The position numbers and the translations under genes were made by a program. 64,000 nucleotides of DNA, taken from positions 62,001 through 126,000 of the forward strand of contig JAEXAS010000034.1 in assembly GCA_023458095.1 (NCBI GenBank). The letters are read 5' to 3'. This DNA is from Actinomycetes bacterium. Lineage in GTDB: Bacteria; Actinomycetota; Actinomycetes; Propionibacteriales; Propionibacteriaceae. Numbering within the stretch: the stretch's first letter is position 1; each line of letters opens with the position of its first letter. Below are positions 43,756-52,141 of the stretch, piece by piece. Under the pieces are notes generated by a model. That model searched no databases. It saw only the letters and a program-made list of their open reading frames with translations, and was not told the origin of the DNA.

Positions 43756-44316
43756 ATGGCTGTCGATCATGACCGAATCGCCGCTGCGGTGCGGGAGATC
43801 CTGATCGCTATTGGGGAGGATCCTGATCGGGACGGTCTGCGAAAGACCCCCGAACGGGTTGCGCGTGCCTACGCCGAGATCTTCACCGGGCTGGACAGCG
43901 ATCCCGCCGAGGTGTTGTCCACCACCTTCGACCTGGGTCATGACGAAATGGTTCTGGTCCGCGACATCGAGGTGTGGAGCACCTGCGAACACCATCTGCT
44001 GCCTTTCACCGGCGTTGCCCACGTCGGCTACATCCCCAGTGGCGGACGGATCACCGGGCTGAGCAAACTCGCTCGACTGGTCGACGCCTTCGCCCGTCGT
44101 CCGCAGGTCCAAGAGCGGCTCACCTCTCAAGTTGCCGACGCACTGGTGGAGCACCTGGGAGCCCGTGGGGTGATCGTGGTCATCGAGTGCGAGCACTTGT
44201 GCATGACCATGCGGGGGGTACGCAAGCCTGGCGCCAAGACCGTGACCAGCGCCGTGCGGGGCGTGATGGCCAGCCCCGCGACCCGCGCCGAGGCGATGAG
44301 CCTCATCATCGGCTGA
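43756..44316 (+). CDS. folE: GTP cyclohydrolase I
   Basis: 186 residues. DRDGLRKTPERVARAY, STCEHHLLPF (Zn ligand Cys77) and ECEHLCMTMRG are hallmark motifs. It makes dihydroneopterin triphosphate, the first step of folate synthesis. First of the folE-folP-folB-folK series. Confidence 0.96.
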   Translation: MAVDHDRIAAAVREILIAIGEDPDRDGLRKTPERVARAYAEIFTGLDSDPAEVLSTTFDLGHDEMVLVRDIEVWSTCEHHLLPFTGVAHVGYIPSGGRITGLSKLARLVDAFARRPQVQERLTSQVADALVEHLGARGVIVVIECEHLCMTMRGVRKPGAKTVTSAVRGVMASPATRAEAMSLIIG

Positions 44317-44381
44317 GTTCCTGGCGGCTCGGACCTCGCGCGCGGTGGGCGCCGAGTGGCTGCGAAAGCTAGGGTTTACCG

Positions 44382-45218
44382 GTGAGTACCCTGCCGCAAC
44401 TTTCCCGCACCTTGGTGATGGGCATCGTCAATGTGACCCCGGATTCGTTCTCCGACGGCGGGCAGTTCTTCGATACCGAATCTGCTGTGGCCCACGGGCT
44501 GGCCTTGGTCGACGAAGGCGCCGACATCGTCGATGTGGGCGGTGAGTCCACCCGGCCAGGATCGGTCCGGGTGGATCTGGACACCGAGTTGGCCCGGGTG
44601 CTGCCGGTGGTCACGGCCCTGTCCGATGCGGGAGTCCCGGTGTCGATCGACACCACACGCGCTGAAGTGGCTACCGCAGCGGTCGATGCCGGAGCGGTCC
44701 TGGTCAATGACGTCTCGGGTGGATTGGCCGATCCGGATATGCTCGCCGCGGTTGCGGATTGCGGTGCCGCCTATCTGGCCATGCACTGGCGGGGCCATGC
44801 TGTGGATATGCAGAGCCGGGCCAGCTACACCGACGTGGTCGCTGAAGTGACCGCCGAACTGGACCAGCGGGTCACCGCGGCCCGGGCCGCCGGCATCGCG
44901 AGTAGTCACCTCGTGATCGACCCTGGGCTGGGATTTGCTAAGACCGCCGAGCACAACTGGGAACTCTTGCGCCATCTGGACGCGCTGTCTGCGCTTGGCC
45001 TTCCGATCCTGCTGGGAACCTCGCGCAAGCGGTTTTTGGGAGAACTGTTGTCCGATGAGCACGGGCCGCGGCCGGTGCAGGAGCGCGACGACGCAACCAC
45101 CGCCCTGACAGCGCTGATGGCCGCGACCGGGGTCTGGGGAGTCCGGACCCACACGGTCCGATCGCAGCGCGATGCAATCGCGGTGGTGGGGATGTTCTCG
45201 GCCGCATCAGGCCGGTAG
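44382..45218 (+). CDS. folP: Dihydropteroate synthase
   Basis: 278 residues from GTG 44382. MGIVNVTPDSFSDGG, DVGGESTRPGS, SIDTTRAEV and VIDPGLGFAKT cover both Pfam signatures. It joins pABA to the pterin; target of sulfonamides. In the folate operon. Confidence 0.95.
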   Translation: MSTLPQLSRTLVMGIVNVTPDSFSDGGQFFDTESAVAHGLALVDEGADIVDVGGESTRPGSVRVDLDTELARVLPVVTALSDAGVPVSIDTTRAEVATAAVDAGAVLVNDVSGGLADPDMLAAVADCGAAYLAMHWRGHAVDMQSRASYTDVVAEVTAELDQRVTAARAAGIASSHLVIDPGLGFAKTAEHNWELLRHLDALSALGLPILLGTSRKRFLGELLSDEHGPRPVQERDDATTALTALMAATGVWGVRTHTVRSQRDAIAVVGMFSAASGR

Positions 45219-45240
45219 GGTGCGCGCAGGAGGCGAGTGC

Positions 45241-45606
45241 ATGGACATTCCGGATCGGATTCGGCTCAGCGGTATAAGGATCGAGGCTGCCCATGGTGTC
45301 TACCCCGAAGAGAAAGAGAATCCCCAACCTTTCATCATCGACGTCGAGGCTCGGCTAGCACCGCGGAGCTCTGAGGATGATCTGGCCACAACGGTGGACT
45401 ACTCGCAGTTGGCCACCCAGATTGTGGCCGTGGTCACAGCAGGATCGGTGGATCTGATCGAAACCCTCGCCGAGCGGGTCGCCGAGGTCAGCTTGCGCCA
45501 TCGGTTGATCGAGGAAGTCGAAGTCAGCGTGCACAAACCACAAGCACCGTTGCCGGTGCCGGTCGACAACATCAGCGTGACCATCACTCGCAGGAGGCGA
45601 CCATGA
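45241..45606 (+). CDS. folB: Dihydroneopterin aldolase
   Basis: 121 residues from ATG 45241, with AGGAGG nine bases upstream. GIRIEAAHGVYPEEKENPQPF and TVDYSQLA fit the FolB fold. It cleaves dihydroneopterin to 6-hydroxymethyldihydropterin. Stop overlaps folK start (ATGA at 45603-45606). Confidence 0.94.
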   Translation: MDIPDRIRLSGIRIEAAHGVYPEEKENPQPFIIDVEARLAPRSSEDDLATTVDYSQLATQIVAVVTAGSVDLIETLAERVAEVSLRHRLIEEVEVSVHKPQAPLPVPVDNISVTITRRRRP

Positions 45607-46145
45607 GTACGGATTACTTGGACATTGACACCCTGTCGGGAATGTCGCCTCTGCGGGAAGCGGTCTTCTCCTTGGGGTCGAACCTCGGCGATCGCTTTGC
45701 CTATCTGCAGGGGGCAGTGAATCACTTGCGGGCGACCCCTGGGCTGACCATCACCCGCATCTCCTCGGTCTATGAGACCAAGGCCGTGGGCTTGGTCGAC
45801 CAGCCAGACTTCCTCAATTTGATCGTCACTGCGGATTCCTCCTTGGCTTCGGCGGTCATGTTGGACCGGGCTTTGGCGATCGAGGAGGCATTCGATCGGG
45901 TGCGGGAGATCCCCGGTGGCCCGCGAACCGTTGATGTGGACTTGATCGCAGTCGGTCAACGCGAACTGTCCAGCGATTTGCTCACCCTGCCGCACCCGCG
46001 CGCCCACGAACGCGCTTTCGTATTGATCCCGTGGAGCGAGATCGATCCGGAGGCGCAATTGGTTGGGCATGGCCGGGTTGCGGATTTGCTCGCGAAGCTG
46101 GATCGCAGCGGTGTGCAGCGACGGGACGACCTGCGGGTCGAATGA
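45603..46145 (+). CDS. folK: HPPK, 6-hydroxymethyldihydropterin pyrophosphokinase
   Basis: 180 residues; AGGAGG before ATG 45603. FSLGSNLGDRFAYLQ, GPRTVDVDLIAVG and LPHPRAHERAFVLIP are diagnostic. The N-terminal ~18 residues extend beyond the usual start. It pyrophosphorylates the pterin for FolP. Overlaps the DUF3180 gene. Confidence 0.95.
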   Translation: MSTDYLDIDTLSGMSPLREAVFSLGSNLGDRFAYLQGAVNHLRATPGLTITRISSVYETKAVGLVDQPDFLNLIVTADSSLASAVMLDRALAIEEAFDRVREIPGGPRTVDVDLIAVGQRELSSDLLTLPHPRAHERAFVLIPWSEIDPEAQLVGHGRVADLLAKLDRSGVQRRDDLRVE

Positions 46146-46660
46146 TGGCGCAGCCAGGACCAGGATCGGTGGTGCCGACAACCTGGCAACAAGTATTAGC
46201 GGCGTCGATCGTCGGTGCGGGGATCGGATGGCTCATTTGTGCAGTTCCGCAAAGACTCGGGTGGCCTCTTCCGGTGTTGCCCTTGATCGCAAGTCTGGCA
46301 TTACTTGGGTTCGCGGTGGTTGTGGCGGTTCTGGCGAGGAAAACGCACCGCACCATTCAGATCCGGCGAGATCCAATGCAGTCGGCACGGGCCATCCGGT
46401 TGTTGGTATTGGGGAAGGCGTCGCTGATCGCCGGTGCGGGACTGGCCGGCGGGTACCTGGCCGTGATTGTCTACTTCCTTCCGCACTGGGCTGCGGTGTT
46501 GCCCCGGGAGCGAATCGTGAATGCGGCCATTGCGGTACTGGCCAGCATCGGGCTGGCAATCGCGGGCCATTTTCTGGAACGAGCCTGCCGCATTCCGGGT
46601 CCCCCGTCGGGGGACGCCACGCCGGATGGCCTGCCCAGAACTCCCGGATCGCCAGACTAG
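46142..46660 (+). CDS. DUF3180 membrane protein
   Basis: 172 residues from ATG 46142 (or 46145), overlapping the folK stop. Four membrane segments at about 17-35, 41-60, 83-105 and 120-140, with a conserved basic loop RKTHRTIQIRRDPMQSARAIRLLVLGKAS. This is the actinobacterial DUF3180 family that habitually follows folK; function unknown. Confidence 0.88.
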   Translation: MMAQPGPGSVVPTTWQQVLAASIVGAGIGWLICAVPQRLGWPLPVLPLIASLALLGFAVVVAVLARKTHRTIQIRRDPMQSARAIRLLVLGKASLIAGAGLAGGYLAVIVYFLPHWAAVLPRERIVNAAIAVLASIGLAIAGHFLERACRIPGPPSGDATPDGLPRTPGSPD

Positions 46661-46670
46661 ACTCCCGACT

Positions 46671-47294
46671 GTGTTACCCGTAGCCGCTTCGAGGAAAGCA
46701 ACTCCTTCCCCGCGTCGCCGCAACATGCGGCTCTCGTTGCTCGGTTCTGCTGCTGCCGCTGTGATCGCTGGATTTGGTGGGCTCTGGTTGCCCATCGGTT
46801 TGGTGTTGAGCGTGGCTGGCGGTGTTCTCGCCTCGGTATTTGCCTGGCGCGAAGTGAGAATCACCCGATCGACGCTCCTTGCTGAACAGGCCGAAGATGC
46901 ACGACGGGCCTCTGCGCTCCTCCAGGACTCCACGCGGAGAAACCTGGGAGTGGTGAAGCTGCTCAGTGCTCGAAACGATGAACTGGTCGGTGAGTTGGGT
47001 CGCTCTCGCGCAGCGGCGGCGCAACTCCAGTGCGATGCCGCCGCCTTGCGCGGAGACAAAGCAGCCCTGCAGTTGGAACTCAAGCAGCGAGGCGAGGAAC
47101 TCGCTGAGGCTCGTTCGAGTCTTGCTGAGGTCAAAGAGCTGCTCGACGCCGATGTTGTCGAGCTACCTGTTTCCCTGGTCACCGATACCGGCGCCCTCGA
47201 TATTTGGACCGAGGATGGCTATCCCACCGTGGTCCAGTTGGAGGCTTTGGCCAATCCGCCCGTCCGGGAACTGGAACAGCGTAAGCACGCCTGA
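46671..47294 (+). CDS. Membrane protein with coiled-coil segment
   Basis: 207 residues from GTG 46671; an ATG at 46725 is an alternative. Two close hydrophobic segments (about 23-58) precede a long charged heptad region (about 65-165: ARNDELVGELGRSRAAAAQ, LELKQRGEELAEARSSLAEVKELL), then a small globular C-terminus (SLVTDTGALDIWTEDG). No family recognised. It ends the fol operon and is closed by a strong terminator. Possibly a membrane-tethered scaffold; that is a guess. Confidence 0.78.
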   Translation: MLPVAASRKATPSPRRRNMRLSLLGSAAAAVIAGFGGLWLPIGLVLSVAGGVLASVFAWREVRITRSTLLAEQAEDARRASALLQDSTRRNLGVVKLLSARNDELVGELGRSRAAAAQLQCDAAALRGDKAALQLELKQRGEELAEARSSLAEVKELLDADVVELPVSLVTDTGALDIWTEDGYPTVVQLEALANPPVRELEQRKHA

Positions 47295-47303
47295 TCTGCC
47301 TGT

Positions 47304-47343
47304 GATCGCACCCTGCCGTGGGCAGGGTGCGATCGGCTTTTTG
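47304..47343 (+). terminator. Intrinsic terminator of the folate operon
   Basis: Perfect 14-bp stem GATCGCACCCTGCC/GGCAGGGTGCGATC with a 3-base loop (47304-47334), followed by GGCTTTTTG. Ends the ftsH-fol-DUF3180 transcript. Confidence 0.95.
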
Positions 47344-47670
47344 TGAGAGTATCTGCCGAGATCACCATTCGCGTTTTGGAGGATTTGCGGGTGCATGGTG
47401 GCGACTAGGGTGTGGTGATCAGGCCTTCGCCGCGGATGTATATCTACGCATCTTCTGCAATGGACGCACTACGAAATCCGGTGAACGCTGTACACGAAAT
47501 GCAGATTTGCTCGCGTGAGCACCAACTTTGGTGAGTTGTTGACAGGTCTGGTGAGAAACTTCTCAAAAGTGGATTTGACTCACTTACCCACTTGTGGGGT
47601 ATATGATTCGATAACGCATTGGGGAAAACAGTCACCCGTCCCCCGGGTGGCCGTAATGGAAAGGATCAAC
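47344..47670 (+). promoter_or_regulatory. AT-richer upstream region of lsr2 with candidate promoter
   Basis: This 327-base stretch has no supported gene and is AT-richer than its surroundings. TATGAT (47602-47607) is a good -10; TTGACT (47575-47580) lies 21 bases upstream, too far for an ideal pair, and TATATG (47600-47605) gives 19. An imperfect inverted repeat TACCCAC-TT-GTGGGGTA (47585-47601) sits between. AT-rich DNA is what Lsr2 itself binds, so autoregulation is plausible. Confidence 0.5.
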
Positions 47671-47994
47671 ATGGCCAAGCGAGTCCAGGTCATCCACACT
47701 GACGACCTTGACGGCAGCGAAGCTGACGAGACCATCTCGTTCGCACTGGATGGAATCGCATACTCGATCGATCTGTCCGCCGCCAACGCCGAGAAATTGC
47801 GAGCAGCTTTCGCGCCCTTCATTGCCGCCGGAGAACGGGATCGTAGTTCCCGCCGGGGAACCGGGCGTCGCAAGTCAAGTGGTACCGCCGCCACCGAGAT
47901 TCGAGCCTGGGCTATTGCTCAGGGAATGCAGGTCTCCAGCCGCGGCCGGGTCTCGGCCGAAGTACGCGAAGCGTACGAGCGCGCTCACAGCTGA
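47671..47994 (+). CDS. lsr2: Lsr2, nucleoid-associated silencer
   Basis: 107 residues from ATG 47671, with GGAAAGGATC upstream. The N-terminal dimerisation domain begins MAKRVQVIHTDDLDG and has FALDGIAYSIDLS; the C-terminal DNA-binding domain has IRAWAIAQGMQVSSRGRVSAEV with the RGR minor-groove hook. Lsr2 is the actinobacterial H-NS analogue that binds and silences AT-rich, often horizontally acquired DNA. Transcribed alone, ahead of clpC, with its own terminator. Confidence 0.96.
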   Translation: MAKRVQVIHTDDLDGSEADETISFALDGIAYSIDLSAANAEKLRAAFAPFIAAGERDRSSRRGTGRRKSSGTAATEIRAWAIAQGMQVSSRGRVSAEVREAYERAHS

Positions 47995-48002
47995 TCACCG
48001 AT

Positions 48003-48040
48003 TTCGCCTCCGGCTCAACCTCGATTGAGCCGGAGGCGAA
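48003..48040 (+). terminator. Terminator stem-loop after lsr2
   Basis: Perfect 16-bp stem TTCGCCTCCGGCTCAA/TTGAGCCGGAGGCGAA with a 6-base loop, eight bases after the lsr2 stop. No T-run follows, so it may terminate inefficiently or with Rho. Confidence 0.8.
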
Positions 48041-48169
48041 CACGGGACTTCTTCAGAGCGTCCTCGGGTTAACTACACTGAAGGAGTTAGCTACCCACTT
48101 CCCGAGGGACCATCCCAGAGGAACCTTGGGCAGCGGCTGCCCTGGCAGTTCGATGAAGGAGTTCCTCCC

Positions 48170-50671
48170 ATGTTCGACCGGTTTACAGACCGCGCTCGCC
48201 GCGTGATTGTGCTCGCCCAAGATGAGGCGCGCATGCTCAATCACAACTACATCGGCACTGAGCACCTGCTTCTCGGCTTGATCCATGAGGGTGAGGGCGT
48301 CGCAGCCAAAGCCTTGGAGTCGATGGGCATCTCCCTGGAGGCCGTTCGCGAACAGGTTGAAGAGATCATCGGTCAGGGCCAACAGGCGCCGACTGGACAT
48401 ATCCCGTTCACCCCGCGCGCGAAGAAGGTTTTGGAGTTCTCCATGCGGGAGGCCCTCCAGATCAACCACCCCTACATCGGTACTGAGCACATTCTGCTCG
48501 GCTTGATCCGTGAGGGCGAAGGCGTGGCGGCTCAAGTGCTGATCAAACTGGGGGCCGACCTTAACCGGGTTCGCAACACCGTCCTGCAGTTGCTGTCTGG
48601 CTATCAGGGCAAGGAAACTGCGGCCGCTGGTGCTCCGGAGGCCGCTTCGACGGCTTCTGCGGCCACGATTCTGGATCAGTTCGGTCGTAACCTGACTCAG
48701 GCGGCCCGGGAGAACAAGCTCGACCCTGTGATCGGTCGCGAGAAGGAGATCGAGCGGGTCATGACGGTGCTGTCGCGCCGTACCAAGAACAACCCGGTGC
48801 TGATCGGCGAGCCCGGTGTCGGCAAGACCGCCGTCGTAGAAGGTCTCAGCCAGCAAATCGTGCGCGGCGATGTTCCCGAGACTTTGCGTGACAAGCAGAT
48901 CTACACCCTCGACCTGGGGGCACTGGTGGCGGGTTCTCGCTACCGAGGTGATTTCGAGGAGCGGCTGAAGAAGGTGCTCAAGGAGATCAAGACCCGCGGT
49001 GATGTGGTGCTCTTCATCGACGAGATCCACACCCTGGTAGGAGCCGGTGCTGCTGAGGGCGCGATTGATGCTGCGTCCATCTTGAAGCCGATGCTGGCCC
49101 GAGGTGAGTTGCAGACCATCGGTGCCACGACTCTGGACGAGTACCGCAAGTACATTGAGAAGGACGCGGCCCTGGAGCGGCGTTTCCAGCCGATCCAGGT
49201 CGCCGAACCGTCGATCGCGCTGACCATCGACATTCTGCGCGGCCTGCGCGATCGCTACGAGGCGCATCACCGCATCACGATCACCGATGGCGCGTTGACC
49301 GCGGCAGCCCAGATGGCCTCCCGCTACATCTCGGATCGGTTCCTTCCGGACAAGGCGATCGACCTGATCGACGAGGCCGGTGCTCGGTTGCGGATCCGTC
49401 GCATGACAGCACCTCCGGATTTGCGCGAATTCGACGAGAAGATCGCGACGGTGCGGTTGCAGAAAGAGGCAGCGATCGATGCTCAGGATTTCGAGGTCGC
49501 CGCGCGGTTGCGCGATGACGAGCGCAAGCTGACGATCGCGCGTGCCGAGAAGGAAGACGCGTGGAAGTCCGGTGACCAGGACGTGACCGATGAGGTCGAT
49601 GAAGAGACCATCGCTGAGGTGCTGTCCAGCGCCACGGGGATTCCGGTCTTCAAGCTGACCGAGGAGGAATCCTCGCGGCTGCTGAAGATGGAAGAGGAGA
49701 TCGGTAAGCGTTACATCGGTCAGCATGATGCGGTGAAGGCGCTTTCGCGCTCGATCCGCCGCACCCGTGCCGGATTGAAGGACCCGAAGCGGCCCAGCGG
49801 TTCGTTCATCTTCGCAGGCCCGTCCGGTGTTGGAAAGACTGAGCTGACCAAGGCCTTGACCGAGTTCCTCTTCGGTGATGAGGATGCCTTGATCACCTTG
49901 GACATGAGCGAATACTCCGAGAAGCACACGGCTTCGCGGATGTTCGGTTCGCCTCCCGGCTATGTGGGCTACGAAGAGGGCGGCCAGCTCACCGAGAAGG
50001 TGCGTCGCAAGCCTTTCAGCGTGGTCCTGTTCGATGAGATCGAGAAGGCTCACCCCGATATCTTCAACTCTTTGTTGCAGATTCTGGATGAGGGCCGTCT
50101 TACTGATGCCCAAGGTCGAGTCGTCGACTTCAAGAACACGGTGATCGTGATGACCACCAACCTGGGTACTCGCGACATCTCCAAGTCGGTCAACCTGGGC
50201 TTCAGCCAGAACTCTGACGAGGCGGGCAGCTACGAGAAGATGAAGGCCAAGGTCTCCGACGAACTCAAGCAGCACTTCCGTCCGGAGTTCCTGAACCGCG
50301 TCGATGAGATTGTGGTCTTCCACCAGCTGACCAGTGACGACATCGAGCACATCGTCGATCTCATGATTGCCGAGATCGAGGTGCGGTTGCGTGATCGTGA
50401 CATGGGCATCGAGTTGACCCCGGCTGCCAAGTCGTTGGTAGCCAAGCGTGGCTTCGACCCGGTGCTAGGGGCGCGGCCGTTGCGTCGGGCGATTCAGCGC
50501 GACATCGAGGACATGCTCGCCGAGAAGATCCTGTTCTCCGAGCTCAACCCCGGTGAGATCGTGGTGGTTGATGTTGCCGAGGAGGGTGCTGAGCACGCCT
50601 TCACCTTCACTGGCCAAGCCAAGGCTCCCGTTCCGGACTCTCCGACTGCGGAGCTGGGCCAAAACTCCTGA
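48170..50671 (+). CDS. clpC: ATP-dependent Clp protease ATP-binding subunit ClpC
   Basis: 833 residues; GGAG nine bases before ATG 48170. Clp N-terminal double repeat (1-145), first AAA+ with GEPGVGKTA (about 213), a UVR-type segment between the AAA domains (RLQKEAAIDAQDFEVAARLR), second AAA+ with GPSGVGKTE (about 550) and the ClpP loop in NLGFSQN. It unfolds substrates for ClpP1P2 and is the main actinobacterial protein-quality unfoldase. No obvious CtsR or ClgR box was seen in the 130 bases upstream. Confidence 0.97.
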   Translation: MFDRFTDRARRVIVLAQDEARMLNHNYIGTEHLLLGLIHEGEGVAAKALESMGISLEAVREQVEEIIGQGQQAPTGHIPFTPRAKKVLEFSMREALQINHPYIGTEHILLGLIREGEGVAAQVLIKLGADLNRVRNTVLQLLSGYQGKETAAAGAPEAASTASAATILDQFGRNLTQAARENKLDPVIGREKEIERVMTVLSRRTKNNPVLIGEPGVGKTAVVEGLSQQIVRGDVPETLRDKQIYTLDLGALVAGSRYRGDFEERLKKVLKEIKTRGDVVLFIDEIHTLVGAGAAEGAIDAASILKPMLARGELQTIGATTLDEYRKYIEKDAALERRFQPIQVAEPSIALTIDILRGLRDRYEAHHRITITDGALTAAAQMASRYISDRFLPDKAIDLIDEAGARLRIRRMTAPPDLREFDEKIATVRLQKEAAIDAQDFEVAARLRDDERKLTIARAEKEDAWKSGDQDVTDEVDEETIAEVLSSATGIPVFKLTEEESSRLLKMEEEIGKRYIGQHDAVKALSRSIRRTRAGLKDPKRPSGSFIFAGPSGVGKTELTKALTEFLFGDEDALITLDMSEYSEKHTASRMFGSPPGYVGYEEGGQLTEKVRRKPFSVVLFDEIEKAHPDIFNSLLQILDEGRLTDAQGRVVDFKNTVIVMTTNLGTRDISKSVNLGFSQNSDEAGSYEKMKAKVSDELKQHFRPEFLNRVDEIVVFHQLTSDDIEHIVDLMIAEIEVRLRDRDMGIELTPAAKSLVAKRGFDPVLGARPLRRAIQRDIEDMLAEKILFSELNPGEIVVVDVAEEGAEHAFTFTGQAKAPVPDSPTAELGQNS

Positions 50672-50679
50672 CACAGCAA

Positions 50680-50715
50680 AATGGCCCCGCCACTCGAAGA
50701 AGTGGTGGGGCCATT
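50680..50715. terminator. Bidirectional terminator between clpC and the DUF4190 gene
   Basis: AATGGCCCCGCCACT (50680-50694) pairs with AGTGGTGGGGCCATT (50701-50715) with one G-T pair and a 6-base loop. It lies between convergent genes; AAAA precedes it and CTTG follows, so it fits the clpC end and reads usefully in both directions. Confidence 0.82.
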
Positions 50716-50725
50716 CTTGCGTGGG

Positions 50726-51403
50726 TCAGGCTCCGGCGATCATGACCAGGATCATCAGAGCCACGAAGAAGCCCCAGATGACCGTGCCGATGATGCCGAG
50801 AATGAGGCCGGCAGTGAGCATTCCGCTGGTCCGCCAGCGCCCCGGTTGGAGCCGCGACTCCTTGAGCCCGCGGAAACCCAGATACCAGGCGATGGGGGAG
50901 GCGAAAGGAATGGCCAAGATCAACCCCACCAGGCCAAGGACCAGGGACGGGATGGCCGAGGGGTGTTCGGGCAACTGCGCAAAGCCGTAGGCCTGGGGCG
51001 GATACCGCGGGGCCAGTGGGGCAGCAGGGGGTGTGCTCGGCGCAGGGTAGGGCTGGTACACAGTCTGGACGGGTGGCACGCTGCGGGGTTCGGTGTAATC
51101 AGGCTCGGCATAACCGAGCTCTGCAGAGCCGGGCTGGGCGGAACCGTCGAGCGGAGCCGTTGCACGCGCGGGGTGAGGACTGGCCGGTCGAGGATCGGGT
51201 GCGAAGCCCTGGTCGGCGCGCTGCTCGGGCGAACCGGCCAAACCGTCGTAGCCGAAATCTGGACGGGGGCTCGCGCCGAACGGATCGACCATGGTGGGTT
51301 CCATACCCAAGCCGTCGGATTGGGCATAGCCCTGAGACTGTCCCAGGGGGACAGTGGGCTCGGTGCCGGCTGTCCCCGGGTAGGGGTTCGTGTCGTTGCT
51401 CAT
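50726..51403 (-). CDS. DUF4190 membrane protein
   Basis: 225 residues from ATG 51403 (GAGG eight bases upstream). The first ~140 residues are Pro/Gly/Tyr-rich and disordered (PYPGTAGTEPTVPLGQSQGY). The end has two membrane helices with the DUF4190 signature: AIPSLVLGLVGLILAIPFAS, LGFRGLKES and TAGLILGIIGTVIWGFF. Function unknown; such proteins often sit near membrane or secretion genes. Convergent with clpC. Confidence 0.85.
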   Translation of the reverse strand: MSNDTNPYPGTAGTEPTVPLGQSQGYAQSDGLGMEPTMVDPFGASPRPDFGYDGLAGSPEQRADQGFAPDPRPASPHPARATAPLDGSAQPGSAELGYAEPDYTEPRSVPPVQTVYQPYPAPSTPPAAPLAPRYPPQAYGFAQLPEHPSAIPSLVLGLVGLILAIPFASPIAWYLGFRGLKESRLQPGRWRTSGMLTAGLILGIIGTVIWGFFVALMILVMIAGA

Positions 51404-51520
51404 CGTTGCCTCGGAATCCTCGTGGTTCCCCCAATCTAGTCGGCCACAACAGCCGGTGGGATCGGCCGGCCTCCGGCGTGGGGTACGACTCAGGGCTGCC
51501 GACCCTTCTAGCCTGAAAGC

Positions 51521-52141
51521 ATGAGTTCGCTGCTCCACCCGACGGGCTCCGAATCGCCGCAGATCTACTGGAGGCGGCGCATCCTGGTGCTGGCCGGCGT
51601 GCTCTTGCTCGTGGTGGGTGTGATCGTCGCGTGGCCGAAAGGGGCCCCGCCAACCGCGCCCACTGCGGTCGACTCTGCGTCCGTCGCAGTATCTCCGGCC
51701 ACAACGGGGACACCGTCGGCGACTCCGACGCCAACTCCGAGCGGACCGCTGCCCTGTGATACTGCGAATCTCAGACTGACTATGGCCGGCTACAAGAAGC
51801 TGGCTCAAGGGGCTCGACAGCCCTTCGCGGTGACGGTGAAGAATGTGGGGGCCGTCCCCTGCATGTTGAATCTCAACGCCACCAATTTCTCGCTCACCGT
51901 CACCAGCGGTTCGGATCGGATCTGGAGCACCGCAGACTGCGCGAAATGGGTTCCGGCCAAGAAGCTCACTGTGAAGTCCCAGGCCAGCTACCAGTTCACG
52001 ATCACGTGGGCCTTGGTGCGGTCAGCCCCCACCTGCAAGACCGGAACTTCTTCGGTAAATCCCGGCACCTACGTGGGCAGCGCGGTCTTCAGCGACACCC
52101 TCCGTGGCCGGGTCGTCACGCTTATCACCAAGAAGGCCTAG
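51521..52141 (+). CDS. Membrane-anchored extracytoplasmic protein
   Basis: 206 residues. A membrane helix at about 20-42 is followed by a Thr/Pro/Ser-rich linker and a beta-rich domain from about residue 78 with four Cys (PCDTANLRL, VPCMLNLN, ADCAKW, PTCKTG) that could form two disulfides, characteristic of DUF4232-like/immunoglobulin-like extracytoplasmic domains. Function unknown. Its stop overlaps the convergent radA stop (CTAG at 52138-52141). Confidence 0.78.
   Translation: MSSLLHPTGSESPQIYWRRRILVLAGVLLLVVGVIVAWPKGAPPTAPTAVDSASVAVSPATTGTPSATPTPTPSGPLPCDTANLRLTMAGYKKLAQGARQPFAVTVKNVGAVPCMLNLNATNFSLTVTSGSDRIWSTADCAKWVPAKKLTVKSQASYQFTITWALVRSAPTCKTGTSSVNPGTYVGSAVFSDTLRGRVVTLITKKA

Noticed and set aside
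47344..47409. A 21-codon frame (GTG 47344 to TAG) between the fol terminator and lsr2
   Set aside because: No ribosome site and no conservation signal visible; too short to support.
47585..47601. Third CstR operator in front of lsr2
   Set aside because: Half-sites are similar but the spacing is 7 rather than 4 bases and one arm is a base short.
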